Source: AP-16 sp963755055 (GTDB taxonomy: Bacteria > Pseudomonadota > Alphaproteobacteria > Rhizobiales > Xanthobacteraceae). Taken from it: 64,000 nucleotides of DNA. The notes beneath the pieces are model-generated. The model worked only from the letters and a program-made list of their open reading frames with translations, was not told the DNA's origin and searched no databases. A program made the translations under genes and the position numbers. The DNA lies in assembly GCA_963755055.1 (NCBI GenBank), contig CAVWIS010000039.1, positions 1 through 64,000 on the forward strand, given 5' to 3'. Below are positions 18,680-27,443 of this stretch, piece by piece (positions within the stretch are counted from its first letter, which is position 1; the number at the start of each line of letters is the position of its first letter).

Positions 18680-20245
18680 GTGAGCTTCGCCCGGTCGATG
18701 CGCCGGCCCACGGACTTTTCCGGCGCCCAGACCGCCGTGCTGTTTATCGTGTCCACTCTGATGGTGTCGATCCCGATCATCACCCATCCGCTGCCGCCCC
18801 TCGAAGACTACGTAAACCACTTGGCGCGCATGCACGTCATTGCGACCGTCGGCAACGATCCGGATCTTTCCCGCTTCTACGTGATCGACTGGCAGATTAT
18901 CCCCAATCTGGTGATGGATCTGGTCGTGCCGACGCTGACGAAGGTGATGAACGTGTACCGGGGGGGCCAGGTATTCGCGGTTGCCACCTTTATGCTGTTG
19001 CTATCGGGCGCCCTTGCCATCAATTGCGCGCTGTACCGCCGCTGGTCCGTGTTCCCGCTGGTGGCCTTGCCGGTGCTCTACAATCACATCTTCCTGCTCG
19101 GCTATATGAACTATCTGTTCGGCGTCGGGCTCGCGTTGTGGGGGCTGGCGCTGTGGCTGTGGCTGCGCGAGCGGTTTTGGCCGCTGAGGTTCCTGGTCTC
19201 GACCGCCGTGGTGATGGTGCTGTTCTTCTGCCACCTGTCGGCGGCCGGTCTCTACGGCCTCGGCCTGCTCGCCATCGAGCTGTGCCGGCTGTGGGAGAAG
19301 CGCGCGGGTCCGTTCGGCTGGCGGCTGCTCGACTTCGTCGCCACCGGCCTTCCGTTCGTCCCGGTGCTGCTGCTGCTGCTCAAGAGCCCGACCTGGGAAC
19401 TCAAGAGCGAGTTCTCCTGGGAGCAGCAGGGCAAGATCGACGGCCTGATCTACGTGATCGAGGCCTATTCCGACGTCGTCGCCTTCGCGCTCGCCGCCAT
19501 CGCCGCGATAGCGGCCGCCTGGGCGGTCCGCCACCGCCTGCTGCGGCTGCATCCGATCGGCCTCATGGTTCTCACGATCGGCGGCTTTGTCTACCTGATC
19601 ATGCCGCGAGTGCTGTTCGACACCTACGGGGCGGACCAGCGCCTGCCGGTCGCGCTGGCCTTCATGGTGATCGCCTGCATGCACCTCGAGCTGCGACACC
19701 GGCTGGTGCGCCGCGGTTTCGTGGCCATGCTGACGATCATGGTGGTGGTGCGGGTGATCGAGGTCGACGTCAATTGGGCCGCCTTGTCGAGCACCACGAC
19801 GGAGCTGCGCGACTCGATCAAGCGCATCAAGCGGGGCTCCACCGTGCTGGTTGCCTATGCGGACCGCTCGGCCGGCGACGAGGTGCGCGACCTCGGTCTC
19901 GTCCACGCCGCCTGCATCGCCATGATCGAGCGCTCCGCGCTGGTGTCGACCGCTTTCACGGTGCACGGCAAGCAGATCATGCATGTCAGGCCGCCGTTCA
20001 ACGAGCAGGTGGATACTGAAGACGGCACGCCGCCGACGGTGGAGCAGCTGCTGGTCGCGGCGCAGCGTCGGGATGGCGAGAGTACCGGCTACTGGCGAGA
20101 CTGGACGACCAAGTTCGACTATGTGTTTTTGATGTTCAGTGATCCGGAATCGGACAATCCCGCGCCGGAGCTGCTGACCCTGAGCCATGATGGCGAGCGC
20201 TTCCAGCTGTACCGCATTAACAAGCCCGGCGACGCGAAGCGGTGA
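18680..20245 (+). CDS. Polytopic membrane protein of unknown function (glycosyltransferase-C-like topology)
   Basis: About 521 residues from GTG 18680; a GTG at 18668 or ATG at 18698 is also possible because no start has an ideal ribosome site. I count about nine or ten hydrophobic segments between residues 15 and 375, then a soluble C-terminal domain of about 140 residues. The first extracytoplasmic loop contains PPLEDYVNHLARMHV, with acidic residues placed as in GT-C glycosyltransferases, though no diagnostic motif confirms this. A cell-surface polysaccharide or lipid role would be inference. It stands alone before rpiB. Confidence 0.7.
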   Translation: MSFARSMRRPTDFSGAQTAVLFIVSTLMVSIPIITHPLPPLEDYVNHLARMHVIATVGNDPDLSRFYVIDWQIIPNLVMDLVVPTLTKVMNVYRGGQVFAVATFMLLLSGALAINCALYRRWSVFPLVALPVLYNHIFLLGYMNYLFGVGLALWGLALWLWLRERFWPLRFLVSTAVVMVLFFCHLSAAGLYGLGLLAIELCRLWEKRAGPFGWRLLDFVATGLPFVPVLLLLLKSPTWELKSEFSWEQQGKIDGLIYVIEAYSDVVAFALAAIAAIAAAWAVRHRLLRLHPIGLMVLTIGGFVYLIMPRVLFDTYGADQRLPVALAFMVIACMHLELRHRLVRRGFVAMLTIMVVVRVIEVDVNWAALSSTTTELRDSIKRIKRGSTVLVAYADRSAGDEVRDLGLVHAACIAMIERSALVSTAFTVHGKQIMHVRPPFNEQVDTEDGTPPTVEQLLVAAQRRDGESTGYWRDWTTKFDYVFLMFSDPESDNPAPELLTLSHDGERFQLYRINKPGDAKR

Positions 20246-20492
20246 AGGCCGGCTTGACAGCACCGATGAGCTAAGTCATGTGCCACCTGCGGACGCACGC
20301 GCCCCGGCAAGAGGACGCGGGGACCGCGCGGCAGCATGATGATCGAAGCCACGGCAATCGACGCCGGGAAAAGCGCGTCGCGGCGGGTCCATGGCTTCAC
20401 AGCAGGTCAGTCCACGGATAAGCTTTGGCCCCTTCCGCGATTCATCCGGGGAATATCGATTTGGCAGAGCTGCCGTTGCGAGGAATGCAACC

Positions 20493-20939
20493 ATGAGGAT
20501 TGTCGTCGGATCGGACCATGCAGGCTTCCCCATGAAGGCCGAGCTGCTGGCGTTCCTGCGCGAGCGCGGCCATGATGTGCTCGATGTGGGCTCCTTCGAT
20601 CCGGCTCCAGTGGACTTCCCCGATATCGCGCGCCAGGTGGCAGCCGCCATCACCACGGGACAGGTCGAGCGCGGCCTGATGGTATGCGGCACCGGCGTCG
20701 GCGCCTCGATCGGCGCCAACAAGATGAAGGGCATCCGCGCTGCGGTGTGCCATGACGTGCATTCGGCGCACCAATGCGTCGAGCACGACGACGTCAACGT
20801 CATGTGCATCGGCGCGCAGATCGTCGGGCCGTGGCTCGCCAAGGACCTGATCGCGGCCTATCTCGACGCGAAATTCTCGACGGCGGAGGAGTTCCGCCGT
20901 CGCGTTGCAAAGCTCGCGGACATGGATGCGGGACGTTAA
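20493..20939 (+). CDS. rpiB: Ribose-5-phosphate isomerase B
   Basis: A 148-residue RpiB/LacAB-family isomerase that interconverts ribose 5-phosphate and ribulose 5-phosphate. RIVVGSDHAGFPMK at the N-terminus is the sugar-phosphate-binding signature. GLMVCGTGVGASIGANK near residue 65 carries the catalytic Cys and the phosphate loop, and AVCHDVHSA near residue 90 carries the His pair. Length is normal. The start is the ATG at 20493. It is followed by a strong palindrome at 20941-20986. Confidence 0.92.
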   Translation: MRIVVGSDHAGFPMKAELLAFLRERGHDVLDVGSFDPAPVDFPDIARQVAAAITTGQVERGLMVCGTGVGASIGANKMKGIRAAVCHDVHSAHQCVEHDDVNVMCIGAQIVGPWLAKDLIAAYLDAKFSTAEEFRRRVAKLADMDAGR

Positions 20940-20940
20940 G

Positions 20941-20986
20941 AGCATTTCCCGGAAAAGTGGATACCGGTTTTCCGAAAGGAAATGCG
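20941..20986. repeat. Palindromic hairpin element after rpiB
   Basis: A two-part stem: GCATTTCC (20942-20949) pairs with GGAAATGC (20978-20985), and inside it CGGAAAA (20950-20956) pairs with TTTTCCG (20968-20974) around an 11-base loop. There is no T-run, so it is not a classical terminator, although it could end or stabilise the rpiB message. The same sequence type is widespread in intergenic DNA of rhizobia, from general knowledge. Confidence 0.75.
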
Positions 20987-21026
20987 ACAAGTGTCGAATC
21001 TAGAAAGTCGCAGAACGGAGGGAACG

Positions 21027-21818
21027 TTGAGGAAAATTGCAATGGCAGCGGCTATGGCCGTCGCGGCGATGATGGGCGCAAGTCACGTCGCCGGCGCCGA
21101 TCAGCTGGACGACATCAGGAAGGCGGGCAAGATCCGCATTGCCATCGATCTCGGCGTGCCGCCCTACGGGATGACCGACGAGAAGATGCAACCCACCGGC
21201 CTCGACGTCGAGACCGCCCGGCTGCTCGCCAAGGACTGGGGCCTTGAGCTCGAGCACGTGTCGACAACCGGCGCCTCGCGTATTCCCGCGCTGCAGACAG
21301 ACAAGGCCGACCTGGTGATCTCGAGCCTGTCCTATACCGCCGAGCGCGCCAAGGTGATCGACTTTTCGCTGGGCTACGCCGTGCTGCGCACGGTGGTCGC
21401 CGCGCCGAAGGCGGTCAACGTCAAGACGCTGGCCGATCTCGACGGCAAGACCGTCGCCACGGTGCGCGGCACCACCCACGACACCCAGCTCACCAAGGAA
21501 GCGCCGAAGGGCATGAAGCTGGTGCGCTACGAGGACGATGCGACCGAGGCGCAGGCCTTCCTCAGCGGCCAGGTCGACATCTTCTCGACGGCGGAAATGA
21601 TCGTGCCGCAGATCGACAAGAAGAATCCGGCGCGACAGGTCGAGGTGAAGTTCGTGCTCGACAATTTCAAGCTCGCGGTCGGCGTCAAGAAGGACGAGAA
21701 GCGCCTCCTCGAGGAGGTCAACAGGTGGATCGCGGCCAACCTCAGGAATGGCCGCCTGAACGAGCTCAACAAGAAATACTTCGCCAGCGACCTGCCCGAC
21801 CTCATCCTGAAGCAATAG
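21027..21818 (+). CDS. Polar amino-acid ABC transporter substrate-binding protein (family 3), paralogue 1
   Basis: A 263-residue periplasmic binding protein. The start is probably TTG 21027, seven bases after GGAGGG, giving a signal peptide ending MGASHVAGA; an in-frame ATG lies at 21042. Mature family 3 segments: LDDIRKAGKIRIAIDLGVPPYGMTDEKMQP, TTGASRIPALQTDKADLVISSLSYTAERA and TVRGTTHD. It is about 55-60 percent identical by eye to the next gene. Together with the permeases and ATPase downstream it forms a His/Gln-type importer. The ligand is unknown. Confidence 0.9.
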   Translation: MRKIAMAAAMAVAAMMGASHVAGADQLDDIRKAGKIRIAIDLGVPPYGMTDEKMQPTGLDVETARLLAKDWGLELEHVSTTGASRIPALQTDKADLVISSLSYTAERAKVIDFSLGYAVLRTVVAAPKAVNVKTLADLDGKTVATVRGTTHDTQLTKEAPKGMKLVRYEDDATEAQAFLSGQVDIFSTAEMIVPQIDKKNPARQVEVKFVLDNFKLAVGVKKDEKRLLEEVNRWIAANLRNGRLNELNKKYFASDLPDLILKQ

Positions 21819-21826
21819 GAACCGCC

Positions 21827-22627
21827 ATGCCCACCATTCTCTTGCGGCGCGTGATCGCGGGCTTCGCGCTGGTGCTCCTGGCGTTGGTATCGGCACAGGC
21901 CGAGACGCTCGACGACATCAGGAAGGCCGGCAAGGTGCGGATCGCGATCGATGTCGCAATCCCGCCCTTCGGCATGACCGACGACAAGATGCAGCCCACG
22001 GGATCGGACGTGGAGACCGCGCAGCTCATGGCAAAGGACCTCGGCGTCAAGCTGGACATCGTCACCACGACCGGGCCGACGCGCATCCCCATGCTGCAGA
22101 CCGACAAGACCGATCTGGTGATCTCGACGCTGTCGATCACGCCTGACCGCGCCAAAGTGATCGACTTTTCGCTGCCTTATGCGGATCACCCGTCGGTCGT
22201 TGCCGCGCTGAAGTCGATCCCGCTCAAGGAGATGTCCGATCTCGCCGGCAAGAAGGTGGCGGTGGTACGCGGCACCACGCAGGACAACGACCTGACGCAG
22301 CAGGCCAAAGGCGCGCAACTGGTGCGCTACGAGGACGACGCCACCATGGCGCTCGCCTTCGCCTCCGGCCAGGTCGATATCTTCGCGACGGCGCGATCGC
22401 TTCTGCCCGCTATCAACAAGAAGAACCCGGCGCGCACGGCCGAGTCGCGGATCACCCAGCAGACGTTCTATCTCGCCGTCGGCATGCGCAAGAACGAGCC
22501 CAAGCTGAAGGATTGGGTCAATGGCTGGGTGAAGACCAACCTGCAGAACGGCCAGCTCGGCGCCATCTACAAGAAGTATCACGGCGTCGACATTCCGGTC
22601 GATGCGCTGCTCAAGGCCGGCGGCTGA
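21827..22627 (+). CDS. Polar amino-acid ABC transporter substrate-binding protein (family 3), paralogue 2
   Basis: A 266-residue paralogue of the previous protein, starting eight bases after it. The signal peptide runs to residue 25 (ALVSAQA). The same landmarks are present: LDDIRKAGKVRIAIDVAIPPFGMTDDKMQP, TTGPTRIPMLQTDKTDLVIS and KVAVVRGTTQDND. The region that lines the ligand pocket differs between the two copies, so they may broaden the range of the shared permease. The pair arose by tandem duplication. Confidence 0.9.
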   Translation: MPTILLRRVIAGFALVLLALVSAQAETLDDIRKAGKVRIAIDVAIPPFGMTDDKMQPTGSDVETAQLMAKDLGVKLDIVTTTGPTRIPMLQTDKTDLVISTLSITPDRAKVIDFSLPYADHPSVVAALKSIPLKEMSDLAGKKVAVVRGTTQDNDLTQQAKGAQLVRYEDDATMALAFASGQVDIFATARSLLPAINKKNPARTAESRITQQTFYLAVGMRKNEPKLKDWVNGWVKTNLQNGQLGAIYKKYHGVDIPVDALLKAGG

Positions 22628-22638
22628 ACGACTAGTGT

Positions 22639-22797
22639 GTAGGGTGGGCAAATCGCCTGCACGGCAGGCGCGGACGAGGCGATGCCCTGCCGGCGATTTG
22701 CCCACGCCGTCCGACGCCGGCGCCGACCGCGTGGGCAAAATCGTACGCGAGGTTCGGGCGAGCCGCGCGGTTCGGGCATCGATCTTGCCCACCCTAC
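22639..22797. repeat. Palindromic repeat, family A (first tandem copy)
   Basis: GTAGGGTGGGCAAATCGCC to TTGCCCACCCTAC, with the same internal GTGGGCAAA/TTTGCCCAC sites as the copy at 9402-9566. It is the first of two almost identical copies that separate the binding-protein genes from the permease genes of one transporter. Confidence 0.88.
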
Positions 22798-22823
22798 AAG
22801 TCCAGCGGGTGAACGACTAGTGT

Positions 22824-22982
22824 GTAGGGTGGGCAAATCGCCTGCACGGCAGGCGCGGACGAGGCGATGCGCTGCCGGCGATTTGCCCACGCCGTCCGAC
22901 GCCGGCGCCGACCGCGTGGGCAAGATCGTACGCGAGGTTCGGGCGAGCCGCGCGGTTCGGGCATCGATCTTGCCCACCCTAC
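22824..22982. repeat. Palindromic repeat, family A (second tandem copy)
   Basis: Repeats 22639-22797 with a period of 185 bases. The two copies differ at only about two positions, and the preceding GAACGACTAGTGT is duplicated as well (22626 and 22811). This indicates a recent tandem duplication of the element together with its flank. Confidence 0.88.
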
Positions 22983-23009
22983 AAGTCCAGCTCGGCTAGA
23001 CGACTTGCC

Positions 23010-23693
23010 ATGTCCTACCGGTTCGACTTCTCGTTCCTGGCGGAGAAGTGGCCGGCATTCCTTGCCGGCGCCTGGCTCACGATCCAGCTCACGGTCGTGT
23101 CGATCGCGCTCGGCTTCGCGGTCGGCACGGTGTGCGCGCTCGTGCGGGTCTATGGAGGATCCGTGCTGCGTCGGCTGGTCGGTCTCTATGTCGAGCTGAT
23201 CCGCAACACGCCGCTGCTGGTGCAGATCTTCATCGTCTATTTCGGTCTCTCCAGCCTTGGCCTCAAGCTCTCCGCCGAGACCTCCGCGGTGGTCGCGCTG
23301 GTGGTCAACATGGGCGCCTACACCACGGAGATCATGCGGGCCGGCATCCAGTCGATCCAGCGCACGCAGCTCGAGGCGGCCGATTGCCTGGGCCTGACGC
23401 GCCTGCAGACCATCCTGCATGTCGTGCTGCTGCCGGCGATGGAGCGGGTCTATCCCGCTCTGGCGAGCCAGTTCGTGCTGCTGATGCTCGCTTCGTCGAT
23501 CACGTCGCAGATCTCGGCCGAGGAGCTGACGGCGGTGGCCAACAACGTGCAGTCCGACACCTACCGCAGCTTCGAGGTCTACATCGTCGTGGCGGTGGTC
23601 TATCTCGCGCTGTCGGTTCTCTATCGCCTGGCCTTCTGGGCGATCGGGCTGGTGCTGTTCGAGCGCAAGCGCCGACTGGGCACGGCGCTATGA
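23010..23693 (+). CDS. Amino-acid ABC transporter permease
   Basis: A 227-residue inner-membrane permease of the HisM/GlnP family with about five hydrophobic segments. The EAA-type cytoplasmic loop is visible as QRTQLEAADCLGLTRLQTILHVVLLP, and LIRNTPLLVQIFIVYFGL is the conserved RxTPLL segment. Its stop overlaps the next permease start by four bases (ATGA). Two tandem repeat elements separate it from its binding-protein genes. Confidence 0.9.
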   Translation: MSYRFDFSFLAEKWPAFLAGAWLTIQLTVVSIALGFAVGTVCALVRVYGGSVLRRLVGLYVELIRNTPLLVQIFIVYFGLSSLGLKLSAETSAVVALVVNMGAYTTEIMRAGIQSIQRTQLEAADCLGLTRLQTILHVVLLPAMERVYPALASQFVLLMLASSITSQISAEELTAVANNVQSDTYRSFEVYIVVAVVYLALSVLYRLAFWAIGLVLFERKRRLGTAL

Positions 23694-24337
23694 TCCAGCT
23701 CAACGTCAACCATCTATTGTACCTCGTCACTGCCGCCCAGTGGACGTTGCTCCTGTCGCTGATCGCCTTTGCGGGCGGCGCGCTGGTCGGCCTGCCGATT
23801 GCCTTGATGCGCGTGTCGCCGGTCGGTGCCTTCCGGGTCGCGGCCAGCACTTACATTCAGCTCATCCAGGGCACGCCGCTGCTGATCGTGCTGTTCCTGT
23901 CGTATTTCGGCCTCGGCATCCTCGGCTACAAGCTCGCGCCGCTGGTCGCGGCCGGCCTCGCGTTCACGCTCTATGCGGCGGCGTTCCTGGGCGAGATCTG
24001 GCGCGGCTGCATCGAGGCGGTGCCGGGGACGCAGTGGGAGGCATCGGACTGCCTCGGGCTCAATCGCTTCCAGCAATACGCCTACGTGGTGCTGCCGCAA
24101 GCGGTGCGCATCGCCATCCCGCCGACGGTGGGCTTCATGGTGCAGATCGTGAAGAACACGTCGCTGGCGTCGGTCATCGGCTTCGTCGAGCTGGTGCGCG
24201 CGGGCCAGATCGTCAACAACTCGACATTCGAGCCGTTCACCATCTTCTGTGCGGTCGCCGCCATCTATTTCGTGTTGTGCTACCCGCTGTCGCTGGCCAG
24301 CCGCCATCTCGAGAGGAAAGTTCATGCCGGCCGCTGA
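23690..24337 (+). CDS. Amino-acid ABC transporter permease
   Basis: A 215-residue partner permease of the same family. It has LIQGTPLLIVLFLSYFGLG near residue 60 and the EAA loop PGTQWEASDCLGLNRFQQYA near residue 120, with about five membrane segments. ATG 23690 overlaps the stop of the first permease, indicating translational coupling. It would form a heterodimer with that protein. The ATPase gene starts within its last 14 bases. Confidence 0.9.
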   Translation: MIQLNVNHLLYLVTAAQWTLLLSLIAFAGGALVGLPIALMRVSPVGAFRVAASTYIQLIQGTPLLIVLFLSYFGLGILGYKLAPLVAAGLAFTLYAAAFLGEIWRGCIEAVPGTQWEASDCLGLNRFQQYAYVVLPQAVRIAIPPTVGFMVQIVKNTSLASVIGFVELVRAGQIVNNSTFEPFTIFCAVAAIYFVLCYPLSLASRHLERKVHAGR

Positions 24338-25079
24338 GGCCAACAGCGACGCCGTCGTCCGCGTTAGCGGCGTGGTCAAGAATTTCGGGGCGCTGCGCGT
24401 GCTGGACGGCGTCGGCTTCGACGTCGTGCGCGGCCAGACCGTGGCGGTGGTCGGCCGCAGCGGCTCGGGCAAGAGCACGCTGTTGCGCTGCATCGCGGGG
24501 CTGGAGACCATCCAGGCCGGCACCATCGAGGTGTGCGGCCACGCGGTCGGCAGGCCCGGCCGCGCCGCGCGTGCGCAGTTGCGGCGCGACGTCGGCATGG
24601 TGTTCCAGAGCTACAATCTGTTCCCGCACCTCACGGTCGAGCGAAACATCACGCTGGCGCTGACCCTGGTGAAGAAGGAGCCCAAGGAAGCCGCCAGGAA
24701 GCGGGCGGCAGAGGTGCTGGGCCAGGTCGGCCTCATGGACAAGCTGGTCGCCTACCCCGAGCAGCTCTCGGGCGGCCAGCAGCAGAGGGTCGCCATTGCG
24801 CGCTCTCTGGCGCTGTCGCCGGAGGTCATGCTGTTCGACGAGGTGACCTCCGCGCTCGATCCCGAGCTGACCTCCGAGGTGCTGGCCGTGATGGAGGATC
24901 TCGCCCGGCGCGGCATGACCATGATCACCGTCACGCACGAGATGGGCTTCGCCCGCAGGGTCGCGGACCTGGTCGTGTTCATGCACAAAGGGAAGGTATG
25001 GGAGACCGGCCCGACGGCCGAGCTGTTCGCTCGTCCGAAGACGGCGGAGTTCAAGCAGTTCATCGCCAGCGAACTGTAG
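24324..25079 (+). CDS. Amino-acid ABC transporter ATP-binding protein
   Basis: A 251-residue ATPase of the GlnQ/HisP type. Walker A is GRSGSGKST near residue 48, the Q-loop VFQSYNLFPHL follows near residue 95, the signature is LSGGQQQRVAIARSLAL near 150, Walker B is VMLFDEVTSALDPE, and the switch His is in VTHEMGFARR. ATG 24324 overlaps the permease stop. It completes the importer with two binding proteins and two permeases. Confidence 0.92.
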   Translation: MPAAEANSDAVVRVSGVVKNFGALRVLDGVGFDVVRGQTVAVVGRSGSGKSTLLRCIAGLETIQAGTIEVCGHAVGRPGRAARAQLRRDVGMVFQSYNLFPHLTVERNITLALTLVKKEPKEAARKRAAEVLGQVGLMDKLVAYPEQLSGGQQQRVAIARSLALSPEVMLFDEVTSALDPELTSEVLAVMEDLARRGMTMITVTHEMGFARRVADLVVFMHKGKVWETGPTAELFARPKTAEFKQFIASEL

Positions 25080-25327
25080 CCGGTCTTCGACCGGGCGCCG
25101 TCACACCTTGATGCGGTTTGAAGAGCAAGTCCCGCCAGTTCCGGATTGGGTCACCCGGACTGGTACCTGTGGGCGATCCCGACCGGCGTTCCCGCGTCCG
25201 GCTGCACCCGCTTCGGTCCGTGCACCAGGACCGGTGCATGCGACGTCCTGCGGCTCGCCTGGCGTGGCCTCCACGCAAGGTGGAACTTTGCAGCCGCATC
25301 GGTGTTCTTTCCGGGACGGAGGAATCG

Positions 25328-25561
25328 ATGCGTGCCGACGGCCACCAGGATCCGATCACGATCAGCGTACAGGTGCTGGAATTTCCCGCGCCGCTGTGCG
25401 GTCCGTGCAACATCCCGATGTGGGTCAACAAGACGATCCGCCATTCCACCGATCAGTCAATCGCGCTGAAGACCGACTACCGGTGTCCGTTGTGCGATGC
25501 CCAGATACGGCTGCGCCGGCAGAAGCCGGTGGCGATGAGTTCCCGGGCGATCGTCGGCTAG
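25328..25561 (+). CDS. Small zinc-ribbon-like protein
   Basis: A 77-residue protein. GGAGG lies about six bases before ATG 25328, which decides the start although the frame is open further upstream. It has two CxxC knuckles about 36 residues apart, CGPC near residue 24 and CPLC near residue 60, fitting a single bound zinc. Function is unknown. It stands alone and is followed by a family C repeat. Confidence 0.55.
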   Translation: MRADGHQDPITISVQVLEFPAPLCGPCNIPMWVNKTIRHSTDQSIALKTDYRCPLCDAQIRLRRQKPVAMSSRAIVG

Positions 25562-25593
25562 GCGCACATCCCACTGAGGTCGATCCATTTCTT

Positions 25594-25667
25594 CGTCATG
25601 GCCGGGCTTGTCCCGGCCATCCATGCCTTGCCCAGACAAGAAGACGTGGATGCGGGACAAGCCCGCG
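25594..25667. repeat. Intergenic palindromic repeat, family C (partial)
   Basis: CGTCATGGCCGGGCTTGTCCCGGCC forms the first hairpin, then a CATGCCTTG / AAGACGTGGATG stretch, then GCGGGACAAGCCCGC as the second hairpin. It is related to 11634-11724 but lacks the outer CATGACG arm at one end. Confidence 0.65.
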
Positions 25668-25846
25668 CGAGGCGGGCCCGCACCCGGTTGGGCCCGGCAG
25701 TCCGGTCACCGCGGTACAGCGGCCCCGTGCGAGACAGGCCATCGACCTGGTCTGCGCTCCCGCTTCTGACCCTGGCTGTGTTACACAACCAAGACCGAAG
25801 CGGACACCACCGCGCAGAGATGGGCACCCAAAGCGAGGATGACTGA

Positions 25847-26413
25847 ATGACCGAGACGATCAAGACCTGGCGCGCCGAACCGCTGGCTTGGGGCCTCGGC
25901 CCGCGTCAATTCGACATGTTCCTTGAGCCGACCTGCCCGTACTCGGCAAGGGCGTTTGCCAAGCTCGATGAGACGCTGGCAGCTTCGGGTTCGGACAACA
26001 TAACCATCAATATTCGCCTCCACTCGCAGCCATGGCACATGTATTCCGGCGTGATCGTCCGCTGTGTTCTGGCCGCTTCCACATTGCCAACGGGCAAGGA
26101 AGCCGCAAGAGCGGTGCTTGCGGCTGTTGGCGCTCATCGTGAGGAGTTCGAATTCACCAGGCATTGCACTGGACCGAATATGGACGCCACACCAAGACAG
26201 ATCATAGAGCGTCTTGAGAACTACTGCGGATTCAAGCTGGCCGACGCGTTTGCCATCCCGAATCTGGATCGCGAAATCAAACGGCACACCAAATATGCTC
26301 GACAGAATGGCATCCACGTGTCGCCGACCTTCATGATCGATGGCCTGGTGCAGCCCGACTTGGGCAGCGGGGACAAGGTGTCCGACTGGGTATCCCGCTT
26401 ATTGGCAAATTAA
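25847..26413 (+). CDS. DsbA-like thioredoxin-fold protein with CPYS active site
   Basis: A 188-residue protein. The active-site motif is EPTCPYSARAF near residue 32, where DsbA-type oxidoreductases have CPYC or CPHC; the second Cys is Ser. The cis-proline loop is VSPTFMIDG near residue 165. A helical insert lies between. There is no signal peptide, so it is predicted to be cytoplasmic. A single nucleophilic Cys suggests a monothiol role such as isomerase or glutathione-transferase-like chemistry. GC content and codon use look a little lower than in neighbouring genes, hinting at transfer. No partner gene is adjacent. Confidence 0.75.
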   Translation: MTETIKTWRAEPLAWGLGPRQFDMFLEPTCPYSARAFAKLDETLAASGSDNITINIRLHSQPWHMYSGVIVRCVLAASTLPTGKEAARAVLAAVGAHREEFEFTRHCTGPNMDATPRQIIERLENYCGFKLADAFAIPNLDREIKRHTKYARQNGIHVSPTFMIDGLVQPDLGSGDKVSDWVSRLLAN

Positions 26414-26536
26414 GGAGCCTGCTCGGCACAAACGGCAACATGCCAACGAGATTGCCGGTAGAACGGGTATTTTGCCGCGGGAACCGATACGACCCTCGCC
26501 TGTTATGGCTTGTTGAGGATGTGCCCGGAGCCCGAA

Positions 26537-26719
26537 ATGCTCAATCGCAAGACACAGGTGCGCAAGATTGACCGCGTGCAGCCCGCAACGAGCAAATGGC
26601 ATACAATCGATTGCGAAGCAGAGAGGCTTGCCATCTCTGGTATAGAGCTGCGCGCCATCATTGAAGAAGTGGGGGAAAATCCGACTGCCATCGAGGCGGC
26701 GCTGCGCACCGCAGATTGA
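26537..26719 (+). CDS. Small hypothetical protein
   Basis: A 60-residue ORF with GGAG six bases before ATG 26537. It has no recognisable domain, no signal peptide and one Cys. The sequence looks protein-like, with a charged N-terminus and an acidic C-terminal helix. I do not recognise it. Confidence 0.35.
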   Translation: MLNRKTQVRKIDRVQPATSKWHTIDCEAERLAISGIELRAIIEEVGENPTAIEAALRTAD

Positions 26720-26957
26720 TCGAGGCAGGCGACGCGACGGTCCCGGCCGCGGCCAAGCGGTAGCGGCCTACTAGCGGGTCTGTGTGCGCACGGGTGGCTC
26801 GCGCGTGCAACGCTCGCCAGCCTCCATGACCGCGCCGCGCCTTCAAGAGCGCCCACCCAGAGACCATTGGACAGCAATCGTCTCAGGCGCGGCCGTTTCC
26901 CTGACCCGATCGACCGGGACAGCGGCCCTTCCATACGCGAACAGGGTCGCGGGCGAC

Positions 26958-27176
26958 CTAGCGCGATGACGCGCGACGTTCGACCCACATGCTCGGAACG
27001 ACGGCTGCCGTCCAACGGGCTTCCCGCGTCCACCAAGAATGCTCCAGGCCGCAGTGCGGACAGGTCGCCTTCGTCACGGTGTCGGGAAGCTTTCGGAAGC
27101 TGTCCTCGTCGGCGAGGTGAATGCCAGTGGAGAACTCGCGGTCGGTGCTCGGACATTTCAACAGCAGAACGCCCAT
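26958..27176 (-). CDS. Small Cys-rich protein of a rhizobial conserved family
   Basis: A 72-residue protein starting at ATG 27176 with GGGAGG five bases upstream. It contains LLLKCPSTDREFSTGI near the N-terminus and TKATCPHCGLEHSWWTREA near residue 40, a likely zinc ribbon with KCP and CPHC. Short proteins of this pattern are common and uncharacterised in Bradyrhizobium relatives, from general knowledge. It has no partner gene. Confidence 0.6.
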   Translation of the reverse strand: MGVLLLKCPSTDREFSTGIHLADEDSFRKLPDTVTKATCPHCGLEHSWWTREARWTAAVVPSMWVERRASSR

Positions 27177-27443
27177 GACAACCTCCCAAGGGTGCCCGCA
27201 AGTATTCACCTCCCCAATTGACGGGAATGTCGAGTCCGATACCTGACACAGAAGCGAATAAATTTCGCAGGTGGCCGCTGGAAGGGTGTTCAGGCGCGGT
27301 GACGCGTCGTGCGTCGCACCAACGGCGCCGGCGGCTTCTTCTTCGGGGCCATCCGCGGCCGTCATCCGGCCGGAGCAAGGAGGCGGGGATCCGCTCGCCG
27401 GCCTGTCTCGTGGCCCGCTCTCGCTCCTCTGACCTGCGGCGCT

